From NCBI RefSeq assembly GCF_032931615.1, contig NZ_CP136760.1:248001-312000 (forward strand): 64,000 bases of DNA. Direction: 5' to 3'. The notes below the pieces were generated by a model. That model saw only the letters and a program-made list of their open reading frames with translations. It had not been told where the DNA came from and searched no databases. Numbering within the stretch: position 1 is the stretch's first letter; every line of letters begins with the position of its first letter. Both the position numbers and the translations under genes were made by a program. Shown here piece by piece: positions 1 through 9,337 of this stretch. The stretch is from Palleronia sp. LCG004 (GTDB lineage Bacteria > Pseudomonadota > Alphaproteobacteria > Rhodobacterales > Rhodobacteraceae).

Positions 1-801
1 CCCGTCGCCAACCGCGATATGTTCGGGACGGATGCCGATCGCGTGGGCGTCGTGCTTGGCTGCCTCGGCCCCGTCGATGACGTTCATTTTCGGGCTGCCG
101 ATGAATTCGGCGACGAAGCGGTTGCGCGGCGTCCGGTAGAGCTCCAGCGGCGACCCGACCTGCTCGACATGGCCCGCACGCAGCACGACGATCTTGTCGG
201 CCATGGTCATCGCCTCGACCTGATCGTGGGTGACGTAGACCATCGTGGTCTTGAGACGCTCATGAAGCTCGGTAATCTCGAGCCGCATTCCGACGCGCAG
301 GGCGGCATCGAGGTTAGAGAGCGGTTCGTCGAAGAGAAAAGCGGCGGGTTCGCGGACGATGGCGCGGCCGATCGCGACGCGCTGGCGCTGACCGCCCGAA
401 AGCTGCCCGGGGCGCCGCTCCAGATGGTCGGTGAGGTTCAGGATCCGCGCGGCGTGTTCTACGCGCTTCTTCTTCTCGGCCTCGTCCAGCCCCGCCATCT
501 TGAGCGGGAAGGCGACATTCTTCCTCACGCTCATATGCGGATAGAGCGCATAGGACTGGAAGACCATCGCGAGGCCGCGCTTGGCGGGCGGAAGGTCGGT
601 GGCGGGCTTGCCGTCGATGCGGATCTCGCCGCCCGACACGTCCTCAAGCCCCGCGATGAGCCTCAGCAGGGTGGACTTGCCGCAGCCCGACGGGCCGACG
701 AAGACCACGAACTCTCCGTCCTCGATCGTCAGGTCGAGCGGCGGGATCACCTCCGTCTCGCCGAACTTCTTCTGCACCTTCTCGAGCGTGATGCGTCCCA
801 T
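1..801 (-). CDS. smoK: Polyol/sugar ABC transporter ATP-binding protein (partial)
   Basis: Cytoplasmic ATPase of a CUT1 sugar/polyol importer. The frame reads from an ATG at 801 leftward off the window edge, so the C-terminal regulatory/TOBE part is incomplete. The translation starts [15 protein letters not shown] and shows Walker [10 protein letters not shown], signature LSGGQRQRV, Walker B FLFDEP followed by LSNLDA, and switch histidine [10 protein letters not shown], all typical of MalK/UgpC/SmoK. It lies 13 bp after smoG in the same direction, so it is the last visible gene of the smoEFGK operon. The symbol rests on this context and on the SmoE/F/G similarity; other CUT1 ATPases look alike. 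Confidence 0.9.
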   Translation of the reverse strand, partial: MGRITLEKVQKKFGETEVIPPLDLTIEDGEFVVFVGPSGCGKSTLLRLIAGLEDVSGGEIRIDGKPATDLPPAKRGLAMVFQSYALYPHMSVRKNVAFPLKMAGLDEAEKKKRVEHAARILNLTDHLERRPGQLSGGQRQRVAIGRAIVREPAAFLFDEPLSNLDAALRVGMRLEITELHERLKTTMVYVTHDQVEAMTMADKIVVLRAGHVEQVGSPLELYRTPRNRFVAEFIGSPKMNVIDGAEAAKHDAHAIGIRPEHIAVGDG

Positions 802-814
802 TTTCAGGATCTCC

Positions 815-1645
815 CTATTTCACCGCGCCGAAGGTCAGGCCGCGGACGAGCTGTCGCTGGCTGAACCAGCCCATGACGAGGATCGGCGCGATCGCCATGG
901 TCGAAGCCGCCGAAAGTTTAGCGTAGAAGAGGCCTTCGGGGCTCGAATAGCTCGCGATGAACGCGGTGAGCGGTGCCGAATTCGCGGCCGTGAGGTTCAG
1001 CGTCCAGAATGCCTCGTTCCAGGCGAGGATGACGTTGAGAAGCAGCGTCGAGGCGATGCCGGGCACTGCCATCGGAAGCAGCACGTAGATCACCTCCGAA
1101 CTAAGACCCGCACCGTCCATCCGGGCAGCCTCGAGGATGTCATTTGGGATCTCGCGGAAATATGTGTAGAGCATCCAGACGATGATAGGCAGGTTGATGA
1201 GCGTCAGCACGATGACGAGGCCCGTCCGCGTATCCAGCAGCCCCCAGTCGCGGAAGATCAGGTAGATCGGCACGAGCACGCCGACCGGCGGCAGCATCTT
1301 GGTCGACAGCATCCACATCAGGACGTTCTTCGTCTGCTTTCCCGGCACGAACGCCATGGCCCAGGCGGCCGGAATGGCGATGGCAAGGCCAATCACCGTG
1401 GAGCCGAGCGAGATCACCACCGAGTTCCAGAAATGCCGGAAGTAATCAGAGCGCTCCTGCACGGCTATGTAGTTCTGCAACGTCCAGTCGAAGAACAGGA
1501 ACGAGGGCGGGGTCGAGATCGCTTCGCCTTCGGTCTTGAACGAGGTTAGGATCGTCCAGAGGATCGGGAAGAAGATCAAGAAGGCGACGATTGCCGCGGT
1601 AACGGTATAGATCGCCTTGGTTCTGGTCTGGACTGCGCGGGCCAT
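815..1645 (-). CDS. smoG: Sorbitol/mannitol ABC transporter permease SmoG
   Basis: Inner-membrane permease of 276 residues, about six membrane spans, pairing with SmoF to form the translocation channel. The EAA loop is visible near residues 165-185 (EAARMDGAG), where the ATPase docks. The N-terminal segment [12 protein letters not shown] and overall length match the MalG/SmoG class. The ATG at 1645 is preceded by GAGGAGAGACG, a good ribosome-binding site, 12 bp after smoF. Substrate assignment (sorbitol, mannitol or related polyol) is inferred from resemblance to rhodobacterial SmoG and from the neighbouring binding protein. Confidence 0.88.
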   Translation of the reverse strand: MARAVQTRTKAIYTVTAAIVAFLIFFPILWTILTSFKTEGEAISTPPSFLFFDWTLQNYIAVQERSDYFRHFWNSVVISLGSTVIGLAIAIPAAWAMAFVPGKQTKNVLMWMLSTKMLPPVGVLVPIYLIFRDWGLLDTRTGLVIVLTLINLPIIVWMLYTYFREIPNDILEAARMDGAGLSSEVIYVLLPMAVPGIASTLLLNVILAWNEAFWTLNLTAANSAPLTAFIASYSSPEGLFYAKLSAASTMAIAPILVMGWFSQRQLVRGLTFGAVK

Positions 1646-1657
1646 GGACGTCTCTCC

Positions 1658-2530
1658 TCAGGCGTCGAGATTCTTGCCGATCATCCGCATGAGGAAGATC
1701 GCGACGATGTTGGCGAGGATGACGGCGATCACGCCGCCGGCGGAACCGGTGCCCACGTCGAAGCGCAGCAGGCTCTCGGCGTAGACGAGATAGGTGAGGT
1801 TCGTCGAGGCCACGCCGGGGCCACCATTCGTGGTGACGAGGATCTCGGCGAAGATCGACAGCAGGAAGATCGTCTGGATCAGCACGACGACGGTGATTGC
1901 ACGCGCCAGGTGTGGCAGCTTGATATACCAGAAGCGCGACCAAGCGGAGGCACCGTCCATCTCAGCCGCTTCGAGCTGTTCTCCGTCGAGGCTCTGCATC
2001 GCGGTCAGGAGGATCAGTGTGGCGAAGGGAAGCCATTGCCACGACACGATCCCCACAATCGAGGCGAGCGGAGCCTGCGTCAGGAAATCATAAGCCGGAA
2101 GGCCGAAGATCCCCGCGATCCATGCGAAGAGGCCGTTCACGGGATTCATGAACATGTTCTTCCAGACGAGTGCCGAGACAGTGGGCATCACGAAGAAGGG
2201 TGAGATCACCATGATCCGCCAGAGCCCGACGCCCCACATCGGTTGGTCAAGCAGGGTGGCGAGCGCGATGCCGCCTACGATTGTGATGAAGAGGACGCCG
2301 CCTACAAGCAGCAACGTGTTCCAGATCGCGGTCTGGAAGGCCGGATCACTCAGGAAGTAGGTATAGTTCTCGAGGCCGACGAAGGGATTCTGCCCCGGCA
2401 TCAGCAGGTTGTAGCGAAGAAGCGAGAAATAGATCGTCATCCCCAGAGGGATGAGCATCCATGCGAGGAGCAGGACGACCGACGGTGCGATCATGAACCG
2501 CGCGGCAGCGCGCGAATGTTGCGTGGCCAT
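1658..2530 (-). CDS. smoF: Sorbitol/mannitol ABC transporter permease SmoF
   Basis: Inner-membrane permease of 290 residues with about six spans, MalF/SmoF class. It begins MATQHSRAAARFMIAPSVV, and the EAA loop EAAEMDGASAWSRF sits near residues 190-203. It partners SmoG. The gap to the upstream binding-protein gene is about 80 bp and holds a strong hairpin (2560-2582), which probably lowers permease expression relative to the binding protein. Substrate is inferred from the operon. Confidence 0.88.
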   Translation of the reverse strand: MATQHSRAAARFMIAPSVVLLLAWMLIPLGMTIYFSLLRYNLLMPGQNPFVGLENYTYFLSDPAFQTAIWNTLLLVGGVLFITIVGGIALATLLDQPMWGVGLWRIMVISPFFVMPTVSALVWKNMFMNPVNGLFAWIAGIFGLPAYDFLTQAPLASIVGIVSWQWLPFATLILLTAMQSLDGEQLEAAEMDGASAWSRFWYIKLPHLARAITVVVLIQTIFLLSIFAEILVTTNGGPGVASTNLTYLVYAESLLRFDVGTGSAGGVIAVILANIVAIFLMRMIGKNLDA

Positions 2531-2559
2531 GGAGCTTGCCCCTTCGCGAGGAGGGTTGT

Positions 2560-2582
2560 GTCGGGGGGCGGTGCCCCCCGAC
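2560..2582 (-). promoter_or_regulatory. Intercistronic hairpin between smoE and smoF
   Basis: A perfect 10-bp inverted repeat (GTCGGGGGGC / GCCCCCCGAC) with a 3-nt loop lies between the binding-protein and permease genes. There is no T-run after it on the minus strand, so it looks like an mRNA-stabilising or partial-termination element, as described for malE-malF type junctions, rather than a full terminator. Confidence 0.65.
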
Positions 2583-2610
2583 GGATCAGCCGATCAGATC
2601 GGACGTACGA

Positions 2611-3936
2611 TCAGTTCGAGCCGTAGCCCGCGCGGTCGATATCGCGCTGGGTCGCCGACTGCGCGGATTGCAGCGCCTGTTCGGCATCCATCTGCCCTGC
2701 CAGAGCGGCCGAGAAGGTCTGACCGACCGCCGTGCCGATGCCCTGGAATTCCGGGATCGAGACGAATTGCGCACCGGTATAGGGCGTTTCCTGCACCGAC
2801 GGGCTGTCGGTATTGACCGCTTCGATCGAGTTCAGGGTCATTTCGGCAAAGGGAGCCGCTTCCTGATACTCGGCGTTCTCGTAGAGTGATGTCCGCGTGC
2901 CCGGAGGGGCGGCGCGCCAGCCCTGACGCTCGGCAACGAGCTGGGTGTAGTCCTGCGAGGTCGCCCAGGAGATGAACTCCTTGGCCACGTCCTGCTGGTC
3001 GGACGAGGAGGGCACGCCAAGCGTCCAGACCCAGAGCCAGTTGCCGTGGTTGTCGACGCCTTCCTTGTTGGGGAAGCGCGCGAAGCCCACATTGTCGGCG
3101 ACCTGACTTTCGTCGGGGTCGGTCACGAAGGACGCGGCGACCGTCGCGTCGATCCACATGCCGCAGCGGCCTTGCTGGAACAGCGTCAAGTTTTCGTTGA
3201 AGCCGTTGGCCGCGGCACCCGGAGGGCCGTATTCGTTCATCAGCGACAGATAGTCGGTCAGCGTTTCCTGCCACTCGGGGCTGTCGAACTGTGCTTTCCA
3301 GTCCATGTCGAACCAGCGCGCACCGTAGGAATTGGCCATCGCGGTGATGAGGGCCATGTTCTCGCCCCAGCCGGGCTTGCCGCGCAAGCAGATGCCGTAG
3401 ACATCGTCGCCGGCTTCCTGCATGGCCGCGGCGGCCTCGCGGATTTCGGTCCAGGTGGGCTCGTCCGACATTTCGATCCCGGCCTGCTCGGCGAGGTCGG
3501 TGCGGTACATCACCATTGCGGATTCACCGTAGAACGGCACCGCGTAGAGCGTGTCCTCGACCGACAGGGCCTTGCGGACCGCGGGCAGCAGATCGTCGAC
3601 GTTGTAATCCTCGGGCAGATCGTCGAGCGAGGCGAGCCAGCCCTGCTGTCCCCAGATCGGAACCTCGTAGTTGCCGACCGTCACGACGTCGAAGGAGTTG
3701 CCGCTCATTCCGACATCCTGCGTCACGCGCTGGCGAAGCTGGTTCTCTTCGAGCGTGACCCATTCGATAGTATTGCCGGTCTCTTCCTCCCAAGCGGAGG
3801 AGAGCTCCTGCATGCGGATCATGTCGCCGTTGTTCACCGTGGCGACGGTGATCTCGGCCGCACTCGCGGTGAAGGCGAGTCCAGCGGCAATGCCGCAACC
3901 CGCAACGGACCCCATGAGGGTGCGTTTGGTCATCAT
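2611..3936 (-). CDS. smoE: Sorbitol/mannitol-binding periplasmic protein SmoE
   Basis: Periplasmic solute-binding protein of 441 residues (SBP family 1) that delivers polyol to SmoFG. It starts MMTKRTLMGSVAGCGIAAG with a signal peptide ending about residue 26 (ASA-AEITVATVNN). The body shows NNGDMIRMQELSSAWEEETG and WLWVWTLGVPSSS, characteristic of SmoE/MtlE. The ATG at 3936 has GGGAGGAAAGAC in front. It is first gene of the smoEFGK operon, with a candidate LacI operator just upstream. Polyol specificity is inferred from family resemblance. Confidence 0.88.
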   Translation of the reverse strand: MMTKRTLMGSVAGCGIAAGLAFTASAAEITVATVNNGDMIRMQELSSAWEEETGNTIEWVTLEENQLRQRVTQDVGMSGNSFDVVTVGNYEVPIWGQQGWLASLDDLPEDYNVDDLLPAVRKALSVEDTLYAVPFYGESAMVMYRTDLAEQAGIEMSDEPTWTEIREAAAAMQEAGDDVYGICLRGKPGWGENMALITAMANSYGARWFDMDWKAQFDSPEWQETLTDYLSLMNEYGPPGAAANGFNENLTLFQQGRCGMWIDATVAASFVTDPDESQVADNVGFARFPNKEGVDNHGNWLWVWTLGVPSSSDQQDVAKEFISWATSQDYTQLVAERQGWRAAPPGTRTSLYENAEYQEAAPFAEMTLNSIEAVNTDSPSVQETPYTGAQFVSIPEFQGIGTAVGQTFSAALAGQMDAEQALQSAQSATQRDIDRAGYGSN

Positions 3937-3953
3937 GTCTTTCCTCCCGGTAA

Positions 3954-3976
3954 AATCTTTACACGTGTCAAAGATT
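3954..3976. promoter_or_regulatory. Candidate LacI-family operator upstream of smoE
   Basis: Arms AATCTTT (3954-3960) and AAAGATT (3970-3976) are perfect reverse complements around the palindrome ACACGTGT (3961-3968) with its central CpG. Size and central CG are typical of LacI-family operators. The site begins 18 bp upstream of the smoE start, and the LacI-type gene follows immediately, so smoE repression (and perhaps autoregulation) is likely. Confidence 0.6.
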
Positions 3977-4004
3977 GATCGGGGATGTCCGATCCGTCAA
4001 GCAT

Positions 4005-4021
4005 GAAGATGTAAAATCTTC
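4005..4021. promoter_or_regulatory. Second inverted repeat in the smoE leader
   Basis: GAAGAT (4005-4010) and ATCTTC (4016-4021) form a 6-bp inverted repeat with a 5-nt spacer. It repeats the ATCTT/AAGAT half-site words of the 3954-3976 operator about 48 bp away, so it could be an auxiliary repressor site. Being short, it could also be chance. Confidence 0.35.
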
Positions 4022-4047
4022 CGCCGCGCTGCGGCGAACGTTGGTGC

Positions 4048-5109
4048 TCAGGCGCTTTGGCGGACCTTCAGGACCCCTTCGAAAAGAAGGAGCGCAGGCT
4101 CCGTCCGCTGGCTTTTCGCGTGGATCTTTTCGGTCAACAATCGCACCGCGTTGCGCCCGATTGCGGCCACATCCTGCGCCACCGTGGTCAGGGACGGGGT
4201 CGTGAACGGGCAGAGCGGATAGTCGTCGTGGCCCGCGATCCTCAGCCCACCCCGCGAGGCACCACCGGGATCAAGGCCATGCCGCGCCGCGGCGGCGAGA
4301 GCGCCGATCGCCACCCTGTCATTGGCACATAGGATGGATCTCTGGGTATGGAGGCCGCGCGAGAAGAGGTCGTCGAGCACGGCGAAGCCATGTGATTCGT
4401 AATGGTCGGCGTCGTTCTCGGGCTTCGTGCCAATCACGATCGGCTCGTGGCCGAGCGATTCCATCCGGTCCACATAGGCGCGCTCGCGCTCGAGCGCGTT
4501 GAAGTTCGTTCCGGGCATGGCGAGAAAGGCGGGCGGGTCGCCGGCATCGCAAAGGTAATCCACGATGAGCCTGGTGGAGCGGGGGTGGTCGGTGCCCACG
4601 TAATCCATCTGCGGCAGCGTATGCGGGCGCGAATCCATGAGGATGTAGGGCAGCCGCGCGTCGAGCCGCGTATGGGCGCGCGCATCGCTGCGGTCGCCCA
4701 GCGGCGCCACGAGCGCGCCGTCCACGCTCATCGACAGGAAGGTCTCGACCGCGCGCGCCTCGATCGCGGGATCGTCGTGGGAACATTGCGTGATGACGGT
4801 GAAGCCCGCCTCCATCGCGGCCATCTCGACCGCCTTGAGCAGGTTGGTGAAGAAGAGGTCGTTCAGATACGGGATGATGACCCCGATGATCCCAGTCGAC
4901 TTGCGGTTCATCCGCGTGGCGAAGAAATTCGGCACGTATTCGACCGTGCTGAGACCCTCCTCGATCCGGCGGACGGAAGCGGCACTAACCCGAGATGGGT
5001 CCTGGAAGTACCGCGACAACGTCGGACGCGAGACGCCGATCGCGGCGGAAAGCTCCTCCATCGTCTGGATCAGCGGCCTGGACCCGTCCTGGCGATCCGA
5101 GCGGGACAT
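4048..5109 (-). CDS. LacI-family transcriptional regulator
   Basis: DNA-binding repressor of 353 residues. The N-terminal helix-turn-helix lies at about residues 14-45 (MEELSAAIGVSRPTLSRYF), with a hinge near 60 (NFFATRMNRKSTG), then a periplasmic-binding-protein-like sensor domain (GIIGVIIPYLNDLFF to the C terminus). The ATG at 5109 follows AAGGAAGGAACACTC. It lies just upstream of smoE in the same direction, with candidate operators in the 112-bp gap, so it is probably the polyol-responsive regulator of smoEFGK. The effector is inferred, not visible. Confidence 0.88.
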   Translation of the reverse strand: MSRSDRQDGSRPLIQTMEELSAAIGVSRPTLSRYFQDPSRVSAASVRRIEEGLSTVEYVPNFFATRMNRKSTGIIGVIIPYLNDLFFTNLLKAVEMAAMEAGFTVITQCSHDDPAIEARAVETFLSMSVDGALVAPLGDRSDARAHTRLDARLPYILMDSRPHTLPQMDYVGTDHPRSTRLIVDYLCDAGDPPAFLAMPGTNFNALERERAYVDRMESLGHEPIVIGTKPENDADHYESHGFAVLDDLFSRGLHTQRSILCANDRVAIGALAAAARHGLDPGGASRGGLRIAGHDDYPLCPFTTPSLTTVAQDVAAIGRNAVRLLTEKIHAKSQRTEPALLLFEGVLKVRQSA

Positions 5110-5311
5110 GAGTGTTCCTTCCTTCGCCGCAATTCAAATGCATCGCCGCGATCGATCCCCCCGATCCGGCATAGGCAGGCATATTGGGCGATCTTGACGC
5201 GCGACGCAAAGCCGTTCGGCGCGATCTGGGCCGACCGGTCGGGAAAGATTGCGGGGTGCCGCGGAAATCCTTAACGTTCCATTAACGAGTATCAGTACCG
5301 GAGTTAATGCC

Positions 5312-5743
5312 ATGCATGCGAAGCCGCTTGTCCTTTCCCTTTCCCTCGCCCTGTCGCTGTTCGCGTTCCAGGCCCCCGCGCAGCAATCGGCCTCGCTGTC
5401 GGTCGATCCGGATCAGGAGGGGCTGTCGATCCTCTTCGATCTGGGAGGGGCGTCGATCCGGTCGGATCAGCAGGAAGTGCTCGATCAGGCATCGCGCCTG
5501 TTCCGCGACGGCAATCCGGTCGTCATGATTGTCACGGGCAGCGCGGACACAGTCGGCAGCGCATCGGAAAATCTGGACCTGTCGATCCGTCGCGCGCGCA
5601 ACGTGGCAGACGGCCTCGTCGCGCGCGGCATTCCTATCGAGCGTTTGCAGGTCCTGGGCCGTGGCAACAGCGAGTTGCCCGTCCCGACGGATGACGGCGT
5701 GGCGAACGAAGAGAACCGCTCCGTCCTCATCAACTGGCGCTGA
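5312..5743 (+). CDS. OmpA-family peptidoglycan-binding protein
   Basis: Small exported protein of 143 residues. A signal peptide (LVLSLSLALSLFAFQAPAQ) is followed by a single OmpA C-terminal domain at about residues 45-143, including the motif region SIRRARNVADGLVARGI and the end NEENRSVLINWR. Such domains anchor proteins to peptidoglycan from the periplasm. The ATG at 5312 was chosen because GGAG lies just upstream and the signal peptide starts there; an upstream in-frame ATG would add an uncharged non-signal extension. The Sel1 gene follows after 4 bp, so they probably form an operon. Confidence 0.85.
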   Translation: MHAKPLVLSLSLALSLFAFQAPAQQSASLSVDPDQEGLSILFDLGGASIRSDQQEVLDQASRLFRDGNPVVMIVTGSADTVGSASENLDLSIRRARNVADGLVARGIPIERLQVLGRGNSELPVPTDDGVANEENRSVLINWR

Positions 5744-5747
5744 GGGG

Positions 5748-6860
5748 ATGCGCGGCGCGGCATCGCTGCTGATCGCCCTGAGCCTCGCCGCTCCGGCGGG
5801 CGCGCAGGATTATGGCTCGGGGCAGGAGGCCTATGCGGCGCGCGACTGGGCGGCGGCCGAACGCCTGTGGCTGGATGCGGCCGAAGACGGGTCGGCCGAG
5901 GCGTTCCTCGGGCTTGGCAACCTGCTCGATTTCGGGCTGACGGGCCCCTCCCGGCCTGACGAGGCCTTCGCGATGTATCGCCGCGCGGCGCGGCTGGGAA
6001 ATGCCGAGGCGGCGTTCAACGTGGCGGTCATGCTCGATTCCGGCGTCGGGGCCGAGAGCGATCCGCGCGGGGCTGCGGGATGGTACGCACTGTCGGCGCT
6101 CGACGATTTTCCGCGGGCACAGTACAACCTCGGCCGGATCTTCGCCGAGGGAACCGGCGTCCCCGCCAATCCCGCCCTTGCCGATCTGTGGCTCGGACGC
6201 GCGCAGGACGACGTGCCTGCGGCAGGCGACCTGCTTCAAGGCCTTGCGCCGGTCGAGGGTGCGGCGCTCGGTGCGCCCGAGATCCTGCTGGTCGTGCTCG
6301 TCGAGGACGGGAGCGGTGCGGAGGCGCGCCTCGCCTGGGCGGCACCGCCCGGCCCGGACGGCAGCCGCTATCGCGTCGAGATGATGGATGCCGCGGCAAG
6401 ACCCGCCGCGCGACAGGTCCAGTCGATCGAAACGGAGATCTCGGCGGCCTCCCTCACGCTGCCCGATCTCCCCGAGGATGCGATCGTCCGCGTAATCCAG
6501 ATGGGCGAGACGGATTACGCCGCATCGCCCTGGACCGATGCCGAGGGCGTGCCCGTCGAGACGGTGCCGCCTGCGACGGTGCGGTTCCGGGTTGGGCAGG
6601 ATGATCGCCGGGCGATGGGATATGCCGAACGGATCGGCGCATCGCTCGACCGGTCGGGACTCGACGTCGTCTATGACCTGACCGAGGATGCCGACGGGAC
6701 GAGTTCCGTGGTCTATGGCTTCGACAGCGATCTGGACCTGGCCGCGCAGATCGCCGACTTCGTCCCGGCACTGGGCGAAGGCGGGGCCCTTCGGGAGGGC
6801 GGTCTGGACCTTGGTCCGGGCGAGGTTCTGGTGCGGATCGTCTTCGAGACCGGCGGATAG
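5748..6860 (+). CDS. Exported Sel1-repeat protein with extra C-terminal domain
   Basis: Protein of 370 residues with a signal peptide (ASLLIALSLAAPAGAQ). Sel1/TPR-like repeats cover about residues 22-170, with helices such as AEAFLGLGNLLDFG, AEAAFNVAVMLDSG and RAQYNLGRIFAEG; these usually act as protein-protein scaffolds in the cell envelope. Residues 180-270 resemble a beta-sandwich linker. Residues 277-370 form a domain that looks related to the C terminus of the convergent gene at 6871-7623 (both have SSV-Y, a helix, then a PGE/PPEG strand). The ATG at 5748 overlaps the context GAGGGG. A cell-wall role is inferred from the OmpA-like partner. Confidence 0.75.
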   Translation: MRGAASLLIALSLAAPAGAQDYGSGQEAYAARDWAAAERLWLDAAEDGSAEAFLGLGNLLDFGLTGPSRPDEAFAMYRRAARLGNAEAAFNVAVMLDSGVGAESDPRGAAGWYALSALDDFPRAQYNLGRIFAEGTGVPANPALADLWLGRAQDDVPAAGDLLQGLAPVEGAALGAPEILLVVLVEDGSGAEARLAWAAPPGPDGSRYRVEMMDAAARPAARQVQSIETEISAASLTLPDLPEDAIVRVIQMGETDYAASPWTDAEGVPVETVPPATVRFRVGQDDRRAMGYAERIGASLDRSGLDVVYDLTEDADGTSSVVYGFDSDLDLAAQIADFVPALGEGGALREGGLDLGPGEVLVRIVFETGG

Positions 6861-6870
6861 AAGGCGAGGT

Positions 6871-7623
6871 TCAGGAGCCTTCGTCAGCGAGATAAACGAT
6901 CAGGCGACCCTCGGGCGGGGAGGGGCGCAACCCGGTGAGATCGAGCGGTTCGCCCCCCACGATCGTGGCGAGCCTCTCGGCGGCTTCGACGTCGCCCGGG
7001 TGGAAGTACTGCACGCTCGACGTTTCGATCGGAAAGGTGCTGCGGCGTCTTTCCTCGTCACCGGCGGCAAAGGGCAGATCGCGGGTCTGGGCGGAACGGG
7101 CGACGATCACGAGGTCGTGCCGCGAGAGATCCGGGAGTCGTTCGGAGCCGGGCTTCAGCGTCGCCGCGAGGATGCCCGTACCGATCACGAGCACCGCTGC
7201 CCCTGCGGCATAGAGCGATGCGTGCCGCATCGGAGTTGCGTCGTCTTCCGCTTCCGCAGGCGCGGGCGCGCCGTGACGGAGCGTCCGGGCCAGTTCCCGG
7301 CCGGACCCGATCGTGCGGTCGGCGTCCCGCGGCCGGGGTGGGGTGTATTGCCTGGCGGGGGGAGTGATCTTTCGTTCGGCCAGCGCGCGTTCGCGTGCGG
7401 TCCGTGCCGCTTCCAGACGTCGGTCGAGGGAAACGGCCGTTTCCTGCCCGGCCTTCCGTGCGGGTCTGGCCGTCGCCTTTTCGCGCCCTGCAAGCGCCTT
7501 TTCGCGGGCGCGGCGTGCGGCTGCCAACCGCGCTTCCCAGTCGGGCGAGCGCGCGCCGGGATCGTCGTCGACCCCGGTCGTGTCGTGATCGGCGTCCTGT
7601 CCGTCGTCGCCGCTGCGGCCCAT
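6871..7623 (-). CDS. Unrecognised one-TM protein with LytR-C/SPOR-like C terminus
   Basis: Protein of 250 residues that I do not recognise as a named family. Residues 30-75 are a charged, Ala/Arg/Glu-rich helical region (WEARLAAARRAREKALAG and a second similar repeat, RRLEAARTARERALAER). A membrane span lies near 135-155 (ASLYAAGAAVLVIGTGILAA), followed by a periplasmic alpha/beta domain, residues 165-250. That domain ends with SSVQYFHPGDVEAAERLA and PPEGRLIVYLADEG, resembling the end of the Sel1 protein encoded convergently 10 bp away. The topology suggests a cytoplasmic coiled region tethered to an envelope domain. Function unknown. Confidence 0.65.
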   Translation of the reverse strand: MGRSGDDGQDADHDTTGVDDDPGARSPDWEARLAAARRAREKALAGREKATARPARKAGQETAVSLDRRLEAARTARERALAERKITPPARQYTPPRPRDADRTIGSGRELARTLRHGAPAPAEAEDDATPMRHASLYAAGAAVLVIGTGILAATLKPGSERLPDLSRHDLVIVARSAQTRDLPFAAGDEERRRSTFPIETSSVQYFHPGDVEAAERLATIVGGEPLDLTGLRPSPPEGRLIVYLADEGS

Positions 7624-7847
7624 TCGATCCCCGTTACGCTCGTCTCAGGGCGTTGCGGCACATGAATGGCCACGACGCCCGGGTCATGCAGCAATGCTAG
7701 CGCATTTCCCGCCGGGGCGAAGGGCTGCCGCAATCCATCCGTTCACATCAGCGATGGAGCTTCACCCATCCCTGGTGTTCGGTCAGCCTTTGGGCATCCG
7801 CGGTGCGGACACGACCGCGCCGCGCAGACTTCGATCGGCTGCCCGGG

Positions 7848-9155
7848 TTACAGGAAGGTCAGACCGACGGAGATGATGATCCCCGACAGGATCAGATGCA
7901 CGACGCAAAACCCCATGATGTCCTTCGCGGCAAGCCCCGCGATCCCGAGGATCGGCAGCGCCCAGAAGGGTTGGATCATGTTGGTCCAGGCGTCGCCCCA
8001 GGCGACTGCCATCGCGGCGCGCGCCTGATCCGTTCCGAGCTCGGCCGCCGCGGGGACGATCACGGGTGCCTGCACAGCCCATTGTCCGCCGCCCGAGGGC
8101 ACGAAGAAGTTGACGATGCCGGCCGACAGGAACGCCCAGAAGGGCAGGGTCGTCGCACTGGCGAGGCCCACCAGCGATGCCGAGATGGTCGCCGCGAGGC
8201 CCGATTGCGTCATGATTGCCATGATGCCCGCATAGAACGGGAACTGGATGACGATACCGGCCCCGCCCTTCACGCCGTCCGCAAGACTGTCGAGAAGGTT
8301 TCGCGGGTTCCCGTGCAAAAGAATCGCGAGCGTGAGGAAGATGAAGTTCACCACGTTGAGCGACAGCCCGCCCCCGGTGGCGAAATACTGGATCAACCAG
8401 GCAAGCCCCGCGAACCCGATCAGCATCGAAAGCGCGGGCGAGGTCTCGACCCAGTCGGCGGGACGGTCCGTGGAGCGGCGAGGCTTTTCCTCGGGATCGA
8501 GGAGGCTGCGGTCGATCAGAACCTCCTCGTCCTCGGGGGGAAGCATGGCGCGGTTGACGAAGGGCACCGCGATGAAGAGCGCCGCGACGATGATCAGGTT
8601 GAACGGTGCGAAGATCGTCTCGGAGGTGGGAACGATGCCGAGGCTGTCGACGAAGGGGTGGTCCGCCGTCGCGATAGAAAGCGGGATGGAGCCCGCAAGC
8701 CCGCCATGCCAGACGATGAAGCCCGAATAGGCCGACGCGACGAGAAGACGGTAATCGACCGCGATCCGGCGCGCGAGTTCCTTGGCGAAGAGTGCGCCCA
8801 CGACGAGGCCGAAGCCCCAGTTTATCCAGGATGCAAGCAACGAGACGAGAGAGACGAGGAGGATCGCGCCGCCACGGCTATTCGCGAGGCCCGCGAGCGC
8901 GCCGAGGCCGCGGCTGACGACCGGCGTCGATGCCATCATGTATCCCGTCACGAGAACCAGAAGCATCTGCATCGAGAAGGAAAGGAGGGACCAGAATCCG
9001 TCGCCCCAGATGGCGACGATCTCGAGCGGTCCTGTCCCTTCGACCAGCAGCGCAGCGAGCCCCGCGACGAGCGTCAGGACCACGACGAAGACGAACGGGT
9101 CGGGCAGGTAGCGATCGACGATACGCGTCATCGGTCGCGAGATGAATTGAAGCAC
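7848..9155 (-). CDS. Short-chain fatty acid transporter, AtoE family
   Basis: Integral membrane carrier of 435 residues, about a dozen hydrophobic spans, matching AtoE-type short-chain fatty acid transporters in length and in motifs such as INWGFGLVVGALFAKELARR and FWALPILGIAGLAAKDIMGF. A GTG start at 9155 is chosen because GGGAGGACGCC precedes it by a normal distance; the frame stays open further upstream but with no membrane character. It is followed by 225 bp without a gene. Substrate such as acetoacetate or butyrate is inferred from family only. Confidence 0.85.
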   Translation of the reverse strand: MLQFISRPMTRIVDRYLPDPFVFVVVLTLVAGLAALLVEGTGPLEIVAIWGDGFWSLLSFSMQMLLVLVTGYMMASTPVVSRGLGALAGLANSRGGAILLVSLVSLLASWINWGFGLVVGALFAKELARRIAVDYRLLVASAYSGFIVWHGGLAGSIPLSIATADHPFVDSLGIVPTSETIFAPFNLIIVAALFIAVPFVNRAMLPPEDEEVLIDRSLLDPEEKPRRSTDRPADWVETSPALSMLIGFAGLAWLIQYFATGGGLSLNVVNFIFLTLAILLHGNPRNLLDSLADGVKGGAGIVIQFPFYAGIMAIMTQSGLAATISASLVGLASATTLPFWAFLSAGIVNFFVPSGGGQWAVQAPVIVPAAAELGTDQARAAMAVAWGDAWTNMIQPFWALPILGIAGLAAKDIMGFCVVHLILSGIIISVGLTFL

Positions 9156-9337
9156 GGCGTCCTCCCTAAGATCGGTTCGGGCGGAGCTTATAGCGATGGT
9201 CGGCGCATGCCAGAGCGAGGGCCGCGATCGGGTCGGGACGGGGCCGAAAAGCCACGGCACTCGGGGGGCAAGAACTTGCCGACGGGACCGGTATCCCGGA
9301 ACGCGATTGTCAGACTTCGTTCTGCGGTGATTGGTCT

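Noticed and set aside
1446-1943. 165-codon minus-strand frame spanning the smoF-smoG junction
   Set aside because: It overlaps two well-supported permease genes in another frame and lacks hydrophobic segments or family motifs.
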